Assembly (NCBI GenBank): GCA_044228505.1
Contig: JBGAUT010000009.1
Span: forward strand, 123,482 to 187,481
DNA from: JAEUKA01 sp044228505
Lineage (GTDB): Bacteria > Myxococcota_A > Polyangia > Palsa-1104 > JAEUJZ01
DNA: 64,000 bases
Direction: 5' to 3'
The translations under genes were made by a program, and so were the position numbers. How positions within the stretch are numbered: position 1 is the stretch's first letter; every line of letters starts with the position of its first letter. The notes under the pieces were generated by a model that was given only the letters and a program-made list of their open reading frames with translations, ran no database searches and had not been told where the DNA came from. Shown one piece after another: positions 43,068 through 51,554 of this stretch.

Positions 43068-43348
43068 ATGCGGCGTGGTGGCTACCTGCCCCTACCTGAC
43101 CAGGCGCACGCGGTTTGCCGGTTGCGGCGGCAGTGGTACGGATGCGACCTTACGCCGTGCAACGTGATGCGGAGCGCAGTTTGACTCCAGTTTTTCTTGC
43201 GGAACCGGCTGAGCGTTCGGGGGTGGCTGTCGGTTGCGGGTGACGTACCGGTGGGTGGCTCGTTCGCTAATTCCTGATCGATACCTGGACAATCTGCTGT
43301 ATCCTAAGCGCCGCAAAAAGCTACGCTCACACGAGGAGAACTTCTACC

Positions 43349-43846
43349 ATGGCGAATCCCCAGGTCTATTTCGATATCACCATCGACGGCAAGCCCGCTG
43401 GACGCATTACCTTTGAGCTGTTCGCGGACTCAGTGCCGAAGACCGCTGAAAACTTCCGCGCTCTGTGCGTGGGCCACGAGGCTGGCACCTACACTGGTAG
43501 CTCATTCCACCGTGTCATTCCGCAGTTTATGCTGCAAGGCGGAGACTTCACCAACCACAACGGCACCGGTGGGCGGTCGATTTACGGCAACAAATTTGCC
43601 GATGAGAACTTCAAGCTCAAGCACGACCGTCCGGGCCTCCTTTCGATGGCCAACGCCGGTCCGAACACCAACGGCTCTCAGTTCTTCATCACCACCGTGG
43701 TGACGTCGTGGCTGGATGGCAAGCACGTCGTGTTCGGCAAGGTGACGGACGGCATGGATCTGGTGAGGAAGATTGAGTCACTGGGTTCTGCGAGTGGCAA
43801 GACCAGCTCGAAGATCGCCATCGCCAAGAGCGGTCAGCTGTCGTAG
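43349..43846 (+). CDS. Peptidyl-prolyl cis-trans isomerase, cyclophilin type
   Basis: 165 aa with GAGGAGA upstream of the ATG. Standard cyclophilin A-like form: VYFDITIDGKPAGRITFELFAD, SSFHRVIPQFMLQGGDF (catalytic Arg and Phe), GTGGRSIYGNKFADENF, GLLSMANAGPNTNGSQFFITT and WLDGKHVVFGKVTDGMD. No signal peptide, so cytosolic. It catalyses proline isomerisation in folding. It resembles eukaryote-like cyclophilins more than E. coli PpiB in the GKHVVFGKV region. Confidence 0.95.
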   Translation: MANPQVYFDITIDGKPAGRITFELFADSVPKTAENFRALCVGHEAGTYTGSSFHRVIPQFMLQGGDFTNHNGTGGRSIYGNKFADENFKLKHDRPGLLSMANAGPNTNGSQFFITTVVTSWLDGKHVVFGKVTDGMDLVRKIESLGSASGKTSSKIAIAKSGQLS

Positions 43847-44290
43847 GGACTCTGTTCCCGCAGGAAGGGACTCCGTTTGCACAGTAGGGGGACTGTGTAG
43901 CGGATTCCTTTAGCCTGCGGCAATGGCTTGCCGGTGCACTCTGCGGAGCCAGTTGCGGAGCAGTACTGCTTCGTTTCGGAACGTACAGTCCGGCCGACAA
44001 CCTTTCCGGTGGCGCGATTGCTTCTGCCGCTGTCCGCTTGGCGGTGCGAGTGGTCGTCGTCCGCATTGCGGGAATGTCGACGTGCAGCAGGCTTTCCCGT
44101 TGGCCATCCAAGCGAGCGATTTACTGGTTGTCGTCGAGAGTATGTAATCGGCGGGTGGTCGATTCGTCATCCGGAGCGGCGGACAGGCCCACCGAATCAG
44201 CACGGGGCCCTAACCAGGGGAGAGCGGGTTCTGTTTCTCGATTTCGCTATGCGGCAATGCATCTGCCGCGCCATCGCATCGGAGTGTCGG
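43847..44290. other. 444-bp region without a recognised gene
   Basis: Several overlapping open frames exist on both strands (for example 43928-44332 plus and 43910-44203 minus), but none has a ribosome site or a family match, and the composition is compatible with frames open by chance in GC-rich DNA. A weak hairpin (CACAGT at 43880, ACTGTG at 43892) lies 34 bp after the cyclophilin stop. Otherwise nothing is seen. Confidence 0.5.
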
Positions 44291-44566
44291 TCATTGAGCG
44301 GCAGCAAACGCCTTGATCTGCTCAACCGTTAGGAACCCCTTTTTGTCTTTGTCGATCTTGTCGAAGCCTTTGGCGACCCGAGGCATTCCAGCTTTGGCTT
44401 CGGCCAGGGTTAGCTTTCCGTCCTGGTCTTTGTCTGCCGCCTTGAAGCGCTCTTCGATGTCCTTGTCACGCTTGTCGGTTTGGGCGTCAGCCTGGGCGGA
44501 CACACCGGCCATGGCGAGAGTAGCGGTCACTGCAAGGGTCCAGCCAACGGTTCGCAAGGTCTTCAT
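44291..44566 (-). CDS. Secreted EF-hand protein
   Basis: 91 aa, with AGGAG about 8 nt upstream of the ATG. A Sec signal peptide (MKTLRTVGWTLAVTATLAMAGVSAQA) is followed by two EF-hand-like loops: DKDQDGKLTLAE (~46-57) with all Ca ligands and a weaker DKDKKGFLTVEQ (~71-82). It would be a small periplasmic or secreted calcium-binding protein. It probably begins its own transcript; the next gene upstream ends 32 bp away on the same strand. Confidence 0.85.
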   Translation of the reverse strand: MKTLRTVGWTLAVTATLAMAGVSAQADAQTDKRDKDIEERFKAADKDQDGKLTLAEAKAGMPRVAKGFDKIDKDKKGFLTVEQIKAFAAAQ

Positions 44567-44598
44567 ATGAGCTAACTCCTGAAAAGGGGGAGAGGGGG

Positions 44599-45402
44599 CT
44601 AGATGGCACCCACACGCTGTTTGAAGAACTCGATGACGCGGCGCTCGGCACGCTTGGTCGGTCCTTCGGGATCATCGTCTCGGAGACTAACGGTCAGGAC
44701 GGAGTGGGGCGGCGTACCTTGGACGGACAGTCCGTCTTTGGCATCGATCTCGATGGCCTCGAAGCGGTCGCCGAAAGTCCTTTTGTAGTTGGCGAAGCGT
44801 TCGTCGGATACAAACGGGTCGCCGTAAAAGCGTAGGCCGATCATCGACAGATCTTCGTCGACAAAGCGACGCTTGGCGCAGGCGATTTCCTCTGCGGACA
44901 CGCCCAGGGCGGCCTTGCGAGCCGCGCCAATCCCCAGCGGTAGCGATGGCTGGGACAGCACCGGTGCCACCACTGCAGGCTCGGTCATCATCGCCAGCGC
45001 GAAGTTGCCGGTAAAACACATTCCGACCGCCCCTACGCCGCGACCCCCGCACTCACCATGCACCTTACGTGACAGCGCTCGCAGCCAGTCGACAATGGGA
45101 CTTGATTGGTCGGTGGCCCAGGCCCGAAACTCTCGCCGGATACAGACGCTTTTAAACATCTCCTTGGCTACGTAGGGAATGCTCACCCGACGACCCGGTT
45201 CGCCAAACAGGTGGGGCAGAAACACCGTCATTCCGGCCTCTGCCACTCGATTCGCAAAGCGAATCACCAGCGGATGGAGCCCTGGAATCTCATGCATCAC
45301 AATCACGCCCGGACCCTGGCCGCGTCGATACACGGTGCGCGTATAGCGTCCGTCATCGAACTCAAAACGGGAGTATTCCTTGAGCGCCGCTTCATAGGAC
45401 AT
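44599..45402 (-). CDS. Dienelactone hydrolase family protein
   Basis: 267 aa from the ATG at 45402, with AAGGAA ~9 nt upstream; a GTG at 45426 is weaker. An alpha/beta hydrolase with VIVMHEIPGLHPLVIRFANRVAEAGMTVFLPHLFGEPGR (Glu of the triad region) and the nucleophile elbow GAVGMCFTGNFAL, where Cys replaces Ser, as in dienelactone hydrolases. The Asp/His part is in IGLRFYGDPF and GTPPHSVLT. Substrate unknown. No aromatic degradation genes are adjacent. Confidence 0.86.
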   Translation of the reverse strand: MSYEAALKEYSRFEFDDGRYTRTVYRRGQGPGVIVMHEIPGLHPLVIRFANRVAEAGMTVFLPHLFGEPGRRVSIPYVAKEMFKSVCIRREFRAWATDQSSPIVDWLRALSRKVHGECGGRGVGAVGMCFTGNFALAMMTEPAVVAPVLSQPSLPLGIGAARKAALGVSAEEIACAKRRFVDEDLSMIGLRFYGDPFVSDERFANYKRTFGDRFEAIEIDAKDGLSVQGTPPHSVLTVSLRDDDPEGPTKRAERRVIEFFKQRVGAI

Positions 45403-45535
45403 TGCTAGATTTCCTTGTGTTGACACGATACTCGGTGCTCGACTTACAGTCGAGCCTGCCTAACAGCGCGACGGTGACATGTCTGGGCTCTGCTTGATTG
45501 GCGCTGGTTTAGATCTTGCTTTATCATCCCCGTTG

Positions 45536-45901
45536 ATGTCTGTTCCGATCTCTGCGCTGCCGAGTTTGCTGCAGCACCTGGGTACGCTGGCGCGGGTGCT
45601 GCCGTGGGGACTTTCGCAGAGCCCGCAGTGGCTCGTCTCTGATGTGGTGATTCAGGATGAGTACACGCATGATGTCTTGCTCAGCGCGCCGGGAATCCCG
45701 CACACGCTGGTACTCGACTGTACGTGACTTGGCGGCGTGAACGAGGTCTCCGTGTGGGACCACCGACCGTCTGCGGAAGAGCTTCTGCAAGCAAGGCTCA
45801 AGTCCGGATGGCAGCCGACTCCGACCGAGCTGCAGGACGGCCCCAAGATTCTCGGCTACGCCTGCAAGATCACGGAAGGGACTCCTTCCGGTGATCCATG
45901 A
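45536..45901 (+). CDS. Small protein with in-frame TGA: candidate selenoprotein (or disrupted gene)
   Basis: The frame runs from ATG 45536 (another ATG at 45479) to TGA 45725-45727, then stays open in the same frame for 57 codons to TGA 45899-45901. Both halves have the coding-like GC-rich third positions of the neighbouring genes. Read through, it gives 121 residues with the TGA at position 64 in DCT-U-LGGVNEVSVWDHRP, i.e. a Cys-x-Sec pair. Seventeen nt after the TGA lies GGTCTCCGTGTGGGACC (45745-45761), a 6-bp stem with a bulged U and a GUGU loop, very like the fdhF SECIS upper stem. The alternative is a nonsense mutation. No domain is recognised. The selenocysteine machinery is not in the window. 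Confidence 0.6.
45745..45761 (+). promoter_or_regulatory. SECIS-like hairpin downstream of in-frame TGA
   Basis: GGUC pairs with GACC and CC with GG, with a single bulged U between the two stem parts and a four-base GUGU loop. The E. coli fdhF minimal SECIS is also 17 nt, with a bulged U and a G-U containing loop. The spacing from TGA to the hairpin is 17 nt (11 in fdhF); the loop starts 25 nt after the TGA, within the range I recall for bacterial SECIS. Confidence 0.5.
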
Positions 45902-45953
45902 GCTTGCTTAGGAATCGACTGGCTTGATCGCTAGCGGACAGTCACAGAGACGT

Positions 45954-47429
45954 CTACTTGCACTGACTCACAAGCACTTGCACCATCCCGGTACCAGAGC
46001 CCGGATCCGCGACCACCAAATCAAGCAGACCATCGCGGTTCAAGTCTCCTGCGGACAGATGCATCGGAGTGACGCCGGCACCAAACGTGATCGGAGTCTG
46101 CACCGTAAAGGTTCCGTCTCCTTTTCCGAGCAAGAGCGATACCGTGTTGCTGCCGCTGTTGCTCACGGCCAGATCGAGGAATCCGTCCAGGTTGAAGTCG
46201 CCTTTGGCCACCCAGCGATTGCCGTTATTGGCAGGTAGTGCGGTCGTGCTACCCGCGCCGAACGTGGCATCACCATTGCCCGGACTAAAGCGCAAAGTGG
46301 CCGCGCCTCCGTTGGGAGTGGCGATGTCAAGCTTGCCGTTGCCGTCGAAGTCACCGGCAACCAAGTAGTTTGGAGCGCTGACGTTCATGATGGTGGAGCC
46401 GAGCATTCCAAAGCCACCGGTTCCGTTATTGAGCCGAACGGTGACCGAGTTGCCATTGCTGTCTGCGGTGGCAAAGTCGAGCTTCTGATCCCCGTTAAAA
46501 TCTGCCAAGATCAGTCCCTGGGGCCGATTTCCTGCCGTCGGTATGGCGGGGATCGACTTGAAGGTCGGGGACGTGTTGATGAGCAAGCTGACATTGTTAC
46601 TGCCGTCATTTGCGACCACCACATCGAGCTTGCTATCGCCATCGATATCGCCGAGTGAGATGTCGTAGGGGCCCGCACCTACGGAGAATCTTTCGGTGGC
46701 CGGGGTGGTGAACGTACCGTCGCCGACGCCAATCCGGAGCGAGATGTTGGCCATGGCGTTGTTTGCGGTCACCAGGTCGATGATCTTGTCGCCATTTATG
46801 TCTCCGGCTGCCACCGCATAGGGCTGTGTTCCAGCACCGAGAGAGTTGGGGATTGCATTACCGAACGTCCCATCCCCATTCCCAAGGCGGACATTGAGGC
46901 TGCTGTTGCCACTGTTGGCGGTGACCAGGTCCAGCTTCGAGTCACTGTTCAGATCGACGACGATGACTTGGCGCGGCGTCTGCGCCATGGCCAGTGGCGT
47001 CGGGGTTCCAAAGCTCATCATGGTAGAGCGGTAGTTGAACCCGGTCGGACTGGTGGCCATTTGATTGTCGGGGTTTTTGACCACGATCGCGGCGGCCCCG
47101 CAGCTTGCGGGCTTGGCTGGAATCGTGGCGGTGATCTGAGTGGCTGAGACAAACATGACGTTGGTTGCCGCAACGCCGCCAATCGTGACCGTGGCTCCTT
47201 GCTGGAAATCGGTGCCGGTGATCGTGATTGTGCCGCCTCCGGTGTTCACGGCGCTGGTCGGACTGACCATGGTGATCGTGGGTCCAGCCGGGGACAAATC
47301 AGGCAGAGCGGTAAGATCCGTAGTCGTACCAAGGTCGGTCTGTGTCGGCATCGTGTCAGTACACTGCGTGAGCGCAGCGGCACAGATCAAAACACCAGCC
47401 GAAATTCCAAGTCGCTGAAGCGTATTCAT
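45954..47429 (-). CDS. Secreted TIG plus FG-GAP/VCBS repeat lipoprotein
   Basis: 491 aa. Signal peptide RLGISAGVLICAAALTQC with a lipobox-like Cys (Gln before it is unusual). A Thr/Asp-rich linker, an IPT/TIG domain (~50-130: PTITMVSPTSAVNTGGGTI), then about eight VCBS/FG-GAP repeats with Ca-binding turns: DLNSDSKLDL, DINGDKIIDL, DIDGDSKLDV, DFNGDQKLDF, DFDGNGKLDI, DFNLDGFLDL, DLNRDGLLDL. Same architecture as the lipoprotein at 17543-18922, so a paralogous surface family. Function unknown. Confidence 0.88.
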   Translation of the reverse strand: MNTLQRLGISAGVLICAAALTQCTDTMPTQTDLGTTTDLTALPDLSPAGPTITMVSPTSAVNTGGGTITITGTDFQQGATVTIGGVAATNVMFVSATQITATIPAKPASCGAAAIVVKNPDNQMATSPTGFNYRSTMMSFGTPTPLAMAQTPRQVIVVDLNSDSKLDLVTANSGNSSLNVRLGNGDGTFGNAIPNSLGAGTQPYAVAAGDINGDKIIDLVTANNAMANISLRIGVGDGTFTTPATERFSVGAGPYDISLGDIDGDSKLDVVVANDGSNNVSLLINTSPTFKSIPAIPTAGNRPQGLILADFNGDQKLDFATADSNGNSVTVRLNNGTGGFGMLGSTIMNVSAPNYLVAGDFDGNGKLDIATPNGGAATLRFSPGNGDATFGAGSTTALPANNGNRWVAKGDFNLDGFLDLAVSNSGSNTVSLLLGKGDGTFTVQTPITFGAGVTPMHLSAGDLNRDGLLDLVVADPGSGTGMVQVLVSQCK

Positions 47430-47865
47430 CGGGCACTCCTATTGTTAGGAACGCGCCTCAAGCCGAGCGCCTGAGCCACGTGTTTGTATTGGGAAGCTCG
47501 CTCCCCTTGCGTTGTCGTTTCGTCGACGAGCGCATTCCTGCTACGTGCGAGCTACAAGCCCCCCATTCCCCCGGGTGCGCGACGGAGCAGACTCGCGGAC
47601 CAGTTATTGTATCGCAGAGCGCCTGCTTCGAACGATCTTTACGCTTCGTCGCGGAGCACTGTGTGGCGGCAGTCCGCTGGGAGCCCCCGACTGGCCGATT
47701 CTTGTGTTAGTGCCGGTGCGTGTGAGGCATGCCAGGTATTCGTCATGGCTATTTTCATAAATAGCGTTGATAGAATGCCCCTGTGTGTTTATCTAAATTT
47801 AAACGGCTGCGGTTTGGTGTTGTATGTAGGCCGTTGTATGTTCCTGTCCGGCTCCTGAGCTCCCG
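47430..47865. other. 436-bp divergent intergenic region with a promoter-like pair
   Basis: It separates two divergent genes. A frame at 47484-47858 (plus) has no family match or ribosome site and is not called. The last ~110 bp are AT-rich. They include TTGATA (47767-47772) and TATCTA (47790-47795) spaced by 17 bp, a fair sigma-70-type promoter for the gene at 47866. Confidence 0.5.
47767..47795 (+). promoter_or_regulatory. Sigma-70-like promoter candidate
   Basis: TTGATA, a 17-bp spacer and TATCTA lie about 70 bp before the TTG start of the next gene, in an AT-rich stretch. Not confirmed by any second feature. Confidence 0.35.
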
Positions 47866-48699
47866 TTGGCCATCCTTTCCTGGGATGGGCAAACGATGCA
47901 GCGGGTGACTGGGAACCTGGAGACATTAAACGGGGTATTTGCGGTCGGGAACGAGCTGTGGACGGTGGGGGATGCGGGGGGTACGTTCCGTTCCGCGGGG
48001 GGGGCTTGGAACAGTGTCGTTTCGGGTGCGATGGACTCGCTGTGGTCGCTGTGGGGCAGCTCTGTAAGTGATGTGTGGGCGGTCGGTCCCTCAGGGATTC
48101 TGATTCACTGGGATGGCTCGGCGTGGTCACCCAAGTCGCTGGGGCTTCTGTCGCCTCGTTCGATCTCGGGCTCGGGGCCTAATAGCATCTGGACCGTTGG
48201 TAGCGGCGGCGGAATCTATCACTACGATGGTGTGAGTTGGCTCAAGGAAGTGAGCGGAACCACAGCCGACCTGTACGGAGTGTGGGCGCTAGATGCGAAC
48301 AATGTCTGGGCTGTCGGAAGCAGTGGCACCATCCTACGTCGCAGCGCTGGGAAGTGGCAGAGCGAGACCAGCCCGAGCAATGCCGGCCTTTTGGGTGTAT
48401 GGGCCGCTGATGCGGTGAATGCCTACGCGGTGGGCGATCAAGGAACCATCTTGCGTCGTGGCAGTGGCGGCTGGGTGGCCGAGCCGAGCAGCTTGAGCAG
48501 CCAGTTGTGGAGCGTGATGGGCAGCAGCGCGACCTCGGTCTGGGCTGTTGGTGTGGGGGGCCAGATCCTGCAGCGTTCTGGCACATCGTGGCGCAGCTTC
48601 GCCAGTGGAACCAGCAATGATCTCTTTCAGGTATTGGTGACCGGTAGTCGGGTCTTTGCCGTCGGAGCGGGTGGCTCAGTCCTGGTCAAGTCGCAGTAA
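47866..48699 (+). CDS. Ycf48-like/BNR repeat protein, N-terminus possibly lost
   Basis: 277 aa from a TTG; the frame is open back to a stop at about 47831 without any ATG. About six repeats such as LWTVGDAGGTFRS, VWAVGPSGILIHW, IWTVGSGGGIYHY, VWAVGSSGTILRR, AYAVGDQGTILRR, VWAVGVGGQILQR form a propeller like that of the lipoprotein at 42042-43067. Unlike that protein it has no signal peptide or lipobox; the codons before TTG (VCSCPAPELP) could be the tail of a lost one. It may be a truncated or newly started gene. Confidence 0.7.
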   Translation: MAILSWDGQTMQRVTGNLETLNGVFAVGNELWTVGDAGGTFRSAGGAWNSVVSGAMDSLWSLWGSSVSDVWAVGPSGILIHWDGSAWSPKSLGLLSPRSISGSGPNSIWTVGSGGGIYHYDGVSWLKEVSGTTADLYGVWALDANNVWAVGSSGTILRRSAGKWQSETSPSNAGLLGVWAADAVNAYAVGDQGTILRRGSGGWVAEPSSLSSQLWSVMGSSATSVWAVGVGGQILQRSGTSWRSFASGTSNDLFQVLVTGSRVFAVGAGGSVLVKSQ

Positions 48700-48730
48700 C
48701 GAAGGGGGGGACGAGCGGCGGACCGGAGCG

Positions 48731-49612
48731 CTACTTGGGAGGCGCACTTGGGGTGGCCATCAGCGAAGGGGGTTCGAGCAGCGAGCCGAGCGGAGTCGCC
48801 TGCCAGCGTGAGTTTTCGCAACAAAACGCTCGGTCGAGCGACAGATCCAGATCACTGTCGAGCTGGTCGGGGTGCGCCATTCCTGACAGGATCAAGACTG
48901 GGCTGGGGTCTTGGAGGTCCGCGTGATCGGCAATCCGCTCGCGTAGCGTCTCTGCCGACAGCAGTTCCATGGCGGGGCGGCCGCTGCGACGGAGTCGTCG
49001 ATTGCCAGGCTCACCACCGAGGCGCTCGGGGAGCTCGGGTTTCGTCAGAATTACATAGAAGCGGCGGCTCTCTTGGTTTGCGTGAGCGTACTTGACCACG
49101 AAGCGCTCTTGCGATGCGGACTCGATGCACCGTGGACTACGCGACTTGCGGACCAGTCCGATGGCCTGCTGGGGTGGATAGCCTTCGTGGATGAGCAGCG
49201 CTGCGGCAATGGTTCCCGAGCGACCCCAGCCCCCGATGCAGTGAATGAGTAGGTGCTTGCCTTCTCCGGCCCAGCGCAGGATTTCCGTGCACAAGGCTCG
49301 CGTCGCCAGTAGGTCGGTCGGTGGCTCCGCATCGTGAATGGGAAACTGCAAGCTAAGGAGTCCGGCCTCGCGCAGGGCGTTGCGCAGCCCAAACACGCCA
49401 TAAAATTCCAGCTCGGCTTCATCGACCAGGGTGACCACCACCGAGATGCCGAGAGACGCCAGCTTCCGGACGTCGGCCTCTACTGTACCGCCGAGATCGG
49501 GCCGTCCGGGACAAGCCGAGAGTCCAATTCGCCCAGGGCTGTCGACGAGAGATCGCTGGCCTGCGACGAGCCAGTCAACACGCAGCAAAGCGGAGCTATG
49601 GGGAATTAGCAT
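48731..49612 (-). CDS. Cys-based (dual-specificity/tyrosine) protein phosphatase with C-terminal extension
   Basis: 293 aa from the ATG at 49612 (MLIPHSSALLRVDWLVAGQ); the longer frame to 49741 runs into the divergent neighbour. The phosphatase signature HCIGGWGRSGTIAAALL (CxxGxGRS, around 140) and an upstream general-acid region (LQFPIHDAEPPTD) fit the DSP/PTP-like fold. The last ~110 residues (PELPERLGGEPGNRRLRRSGRPAMELLSAETLRERIADHAD and onward) are unlike the fold and unrecognised. It could dephosphorylate proteins or nucleotides. Divergent from the kinase-like gene at 49704. Confidence 0.83.
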   Translation of the reverse strand: MLIPHSSALLRVDWLVAGQRSLVDSPGRIGLSACPGRPDLGGTVEADVRKLASLGISVVVTLVDEAELEFYGVFGLRNALREAGLLSLQFPIHDAEPPTDLLATRALCTEILRWAGEGKHLLIHCIGGWGRSGTIAAALLIHEGYPPQQAIGLVRKSRSPRCIESASQERFVVKYAHANQESRRFYVILTKPELPERLGGEPGNRRLRRSGRPAMELLSAETLRERIADHADLQDPSPVLILSGMAHPDQLDSDLDLSLDRAFCCENSRWQATPLGSLLEPPSLMATPSAPPK

Positions 49613-49703
49613 CAGGATCAGTTTACGCTGTGACGGATTGGTGACGCGAGCGCGCTGACAGCGAATCCAAAGCTTGCTAACGTGCGCCGTTGTGCCGGCT
49701 TCC

Positions 49704-51554
49704 ATGTCGTCGTCAGAACTGCTGACTTTGCCGTTTATCACCGTTTCTCAGTCGGTACCGCCGGCCGCAGCGGAGCACTCAGCTGACGCTAGCGGCCTCG
49801 GTAAGAATGACTTGGTGACGCGGGCTCTCCGGCTGCTTTGCCCGCTGCCGTCGGCACTGCGACCTCGTGATGAAAATGCGCCCGTACCGGTTGCCGTCGA
49901 CGATGGTGGTGAATCGCTGTCGGATTCGATTGTGGCGCTGCGCCAAATTCTGTCGCTGTTGCAGCAGTCGCTCGGTTGTCGGCATGCCGCGCTGTGCCTG
50001 GTTTCCGAGGAACACGATCCTCTTACGGTGATGATTGCCGCCGACAGTCAAGAAACTAGTCTGGTACCACGGCGGCTGCCGCTTTCGGCGATGAGGTCGG
50101 CACTGCGGCTGGGCGCGATGGCACCACTTCACGACGATGGTGCTGCGGCGCAGCTTTACAATGCGCTCGGGTGGACCGCGCAGGACTCGACCAAGCCGTG
50201 GTTGTGTCTGCTCCCGACGCCACCGGGCGGTCGAGAATCGGTTCGCTGGGCGCTCGTGCTCGGCGGTGGAGTCGAGCTGTTTGCGACGAGACATCCCGCC
50301 GATGAGCCCGAGTTGGTGCCGCTGCTCCAAGTGATGGCGCTGGCGATTTCGGGTCTGCGGCTCGATGAAACGCTGCGCGAGCGAACGAGGCCGCTGCGGG
50401 TCGAGCTACTCGGGCCGACGCTGCGACCGCCGGGGCTGGGTCGATACCGCGAGTTTTTCGAGTCGAGCACCGACGGTATCATTGTCCTCGACGACACTTG
50501 CAAAGTGGTGTGGCTCAATCGAGTGGCTGAGCAGCTCACTGGCTATGCGACGGCGGGGCTTGCGGGACGACCGCTGACCGAGCATGTTCCCGATTCCCAG
50601 CGCGAGCGGGTGGCGGCGCTGCTCGAAGAGGTTCACACCGGACGAACTCCGTCGAACTTCGATCTTCCGCTCATCTCGACGTCGCAAGAACTACTGACCT
50701 TATCGGCGTCGACCTCGCAGATTCTGGAACCGAAGCGGCTGTGCGTCGTCACCTTCCGAGATGTCACCGAGCGGCGTCAACTCGAAGCGCAGCTTCGGCG
50801 CGCAAAGGAGTTCCTCGATCGGGTGATCGATTCGACGGTGGATGGCATCGTGGTGGCCGACCTGCGCGGGCGGGTTCGCATCTTCAACCAAGGTGCGAGT
50901 CGCATCACCGGCTACAGCGCCGAGGAAGTGCTGGGCCACCTACCGGTGTGGCGGCTGTTTCCAGAGCGCGAGGCGGTCCACATCATGGCCGAGCTGCGCA
51001 GTGATGAGTTCGGTGGACCGGGGCGACTGCTGCAGGCGAGGCGAACCATCCTCGGCAAGGGCGGTGAGCCGATTCCGGTGGCGCTGACGGCGGCGATGAT
51101 TCGTGACGGTGCGCGAGAGCTGGCGACAGTCGGAATCTTCCAGGATTTGCGCGAACGAATCTTTATGGAAGAGAACCTGCGCAAAACCCAGCACCAGCTC
51201 GCCGAGACACAAAAACAAGCGGTGCTGGTCGAGCTGGCGGGAACGACAGCCCATGAGCTAAACCAGCCGCTCACATCGGTGATGGGCTATGCGGGGCTGC
51301 TCAAACAGAAGCTGCCGGGCGAATACGTCGAGCTACATCGCTTTGCCGATGTGCTGCTGCTGGAGTCAGAGCGGATGGCCGATATCGTGCGCAAGATTGG
51401 CCGCATCACGCTGTATGAGACTCAGTCTTATGTGGGAGAGACTCGGATTCTCGATTTGAACAAGTCGGCCGGTGAGCCCGCACCGCTGCCTCCCGAGCCG
51501 CCTGCGCGTCCGAGCAGCGACGGTCCGCTGTTTTCGAAGCTCCGGAAGAGCTAA
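49704..51554 (+). CDS. GAF-PAS-PAS-HisKA protein lacking an ATPase domain
   Basis: 616 aa from the ATG at 49704 (a TTG at 49674 is weaker). A GAF-like module (~65-215: LRQILSLLQQSLGCRHAALCLVSEE), PAS domains at ~250-360 (FFESSTDGIIVLDDTCKVVWLNR) and ~370-490 (VIDSTVDGIVVADLRGRVRIFNQ), then a HisKA dimerisation helix with the phospho-His: GTTAHELNQPLTSVMGYAGLL (~530). The protein ends ~90 residues later (QSYVGETRILDLNKSAG, Pro-rich tail) with no HATPase domain. It may be phosphorylated in trans or signal only through dimerisation. Its stop abuts the glnS stop. Confidence 0.82.
   Translation: MSSSELLTLPFITVSQSVPPAAAEHSADASGLGKNDLVTRALRLLCPLPSALRPRDENAPVPVAVDDGGESLSDSIVALRQILSLLQQSLGCRHAALCLVSEEHDPLTVMIAADSQETSLVPRRLPLSAMRSALRLGAMAPLHDDGAAAQLYNALGWTAQDSTKPWLCLLPTPPGGRESVRWALVLGGGVELFATRHPADEPELVPLLQVMALAISGLRLDETLRERTRPLRVELLGPTLRPPGLGRYREFFESSTDGIIVLDDTCKVVWLNRVAEQLTGYATAGLAGRPLTEHVPDSQRERVAALLEEVHTGRTPSNFDLPLISTSQELLTLSASTSQILEPKRLCVVTFRDVTERRQLEAQLRRAKEFLDRVIDSTVDGIVVADLRGRVRIFNQGASRITGYSAEEVLGHLPVWRLFPEREAVHIMAELRSDEFGGPGRLLQARRTILGKGGEPIPVALTAAMIRDGARELATVGIFQDLRERIFMEENLRKTQHQLAETQKQAVLVELAGTTAHELNQPLTSVMGYAGLLKQKLPGEYVELHRFADVLLLESERMADIVRKIGRITLYETQSYVGETRILDLNKSAGEPAPLPPEPPARPSSDGPLFSKLRKS

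Noticed and set aside
43910..44332. Open frames on both strands in the gap after cyclophilin
   Set aside because: No ribosome site, no family match, and mutually overlapping; reported only as an unexplained gap.
47484..47858. 124-codon plus-strand frame upstream of the Ycf48-like gene
   Set aside because: No start context, no domain, low coding quality.
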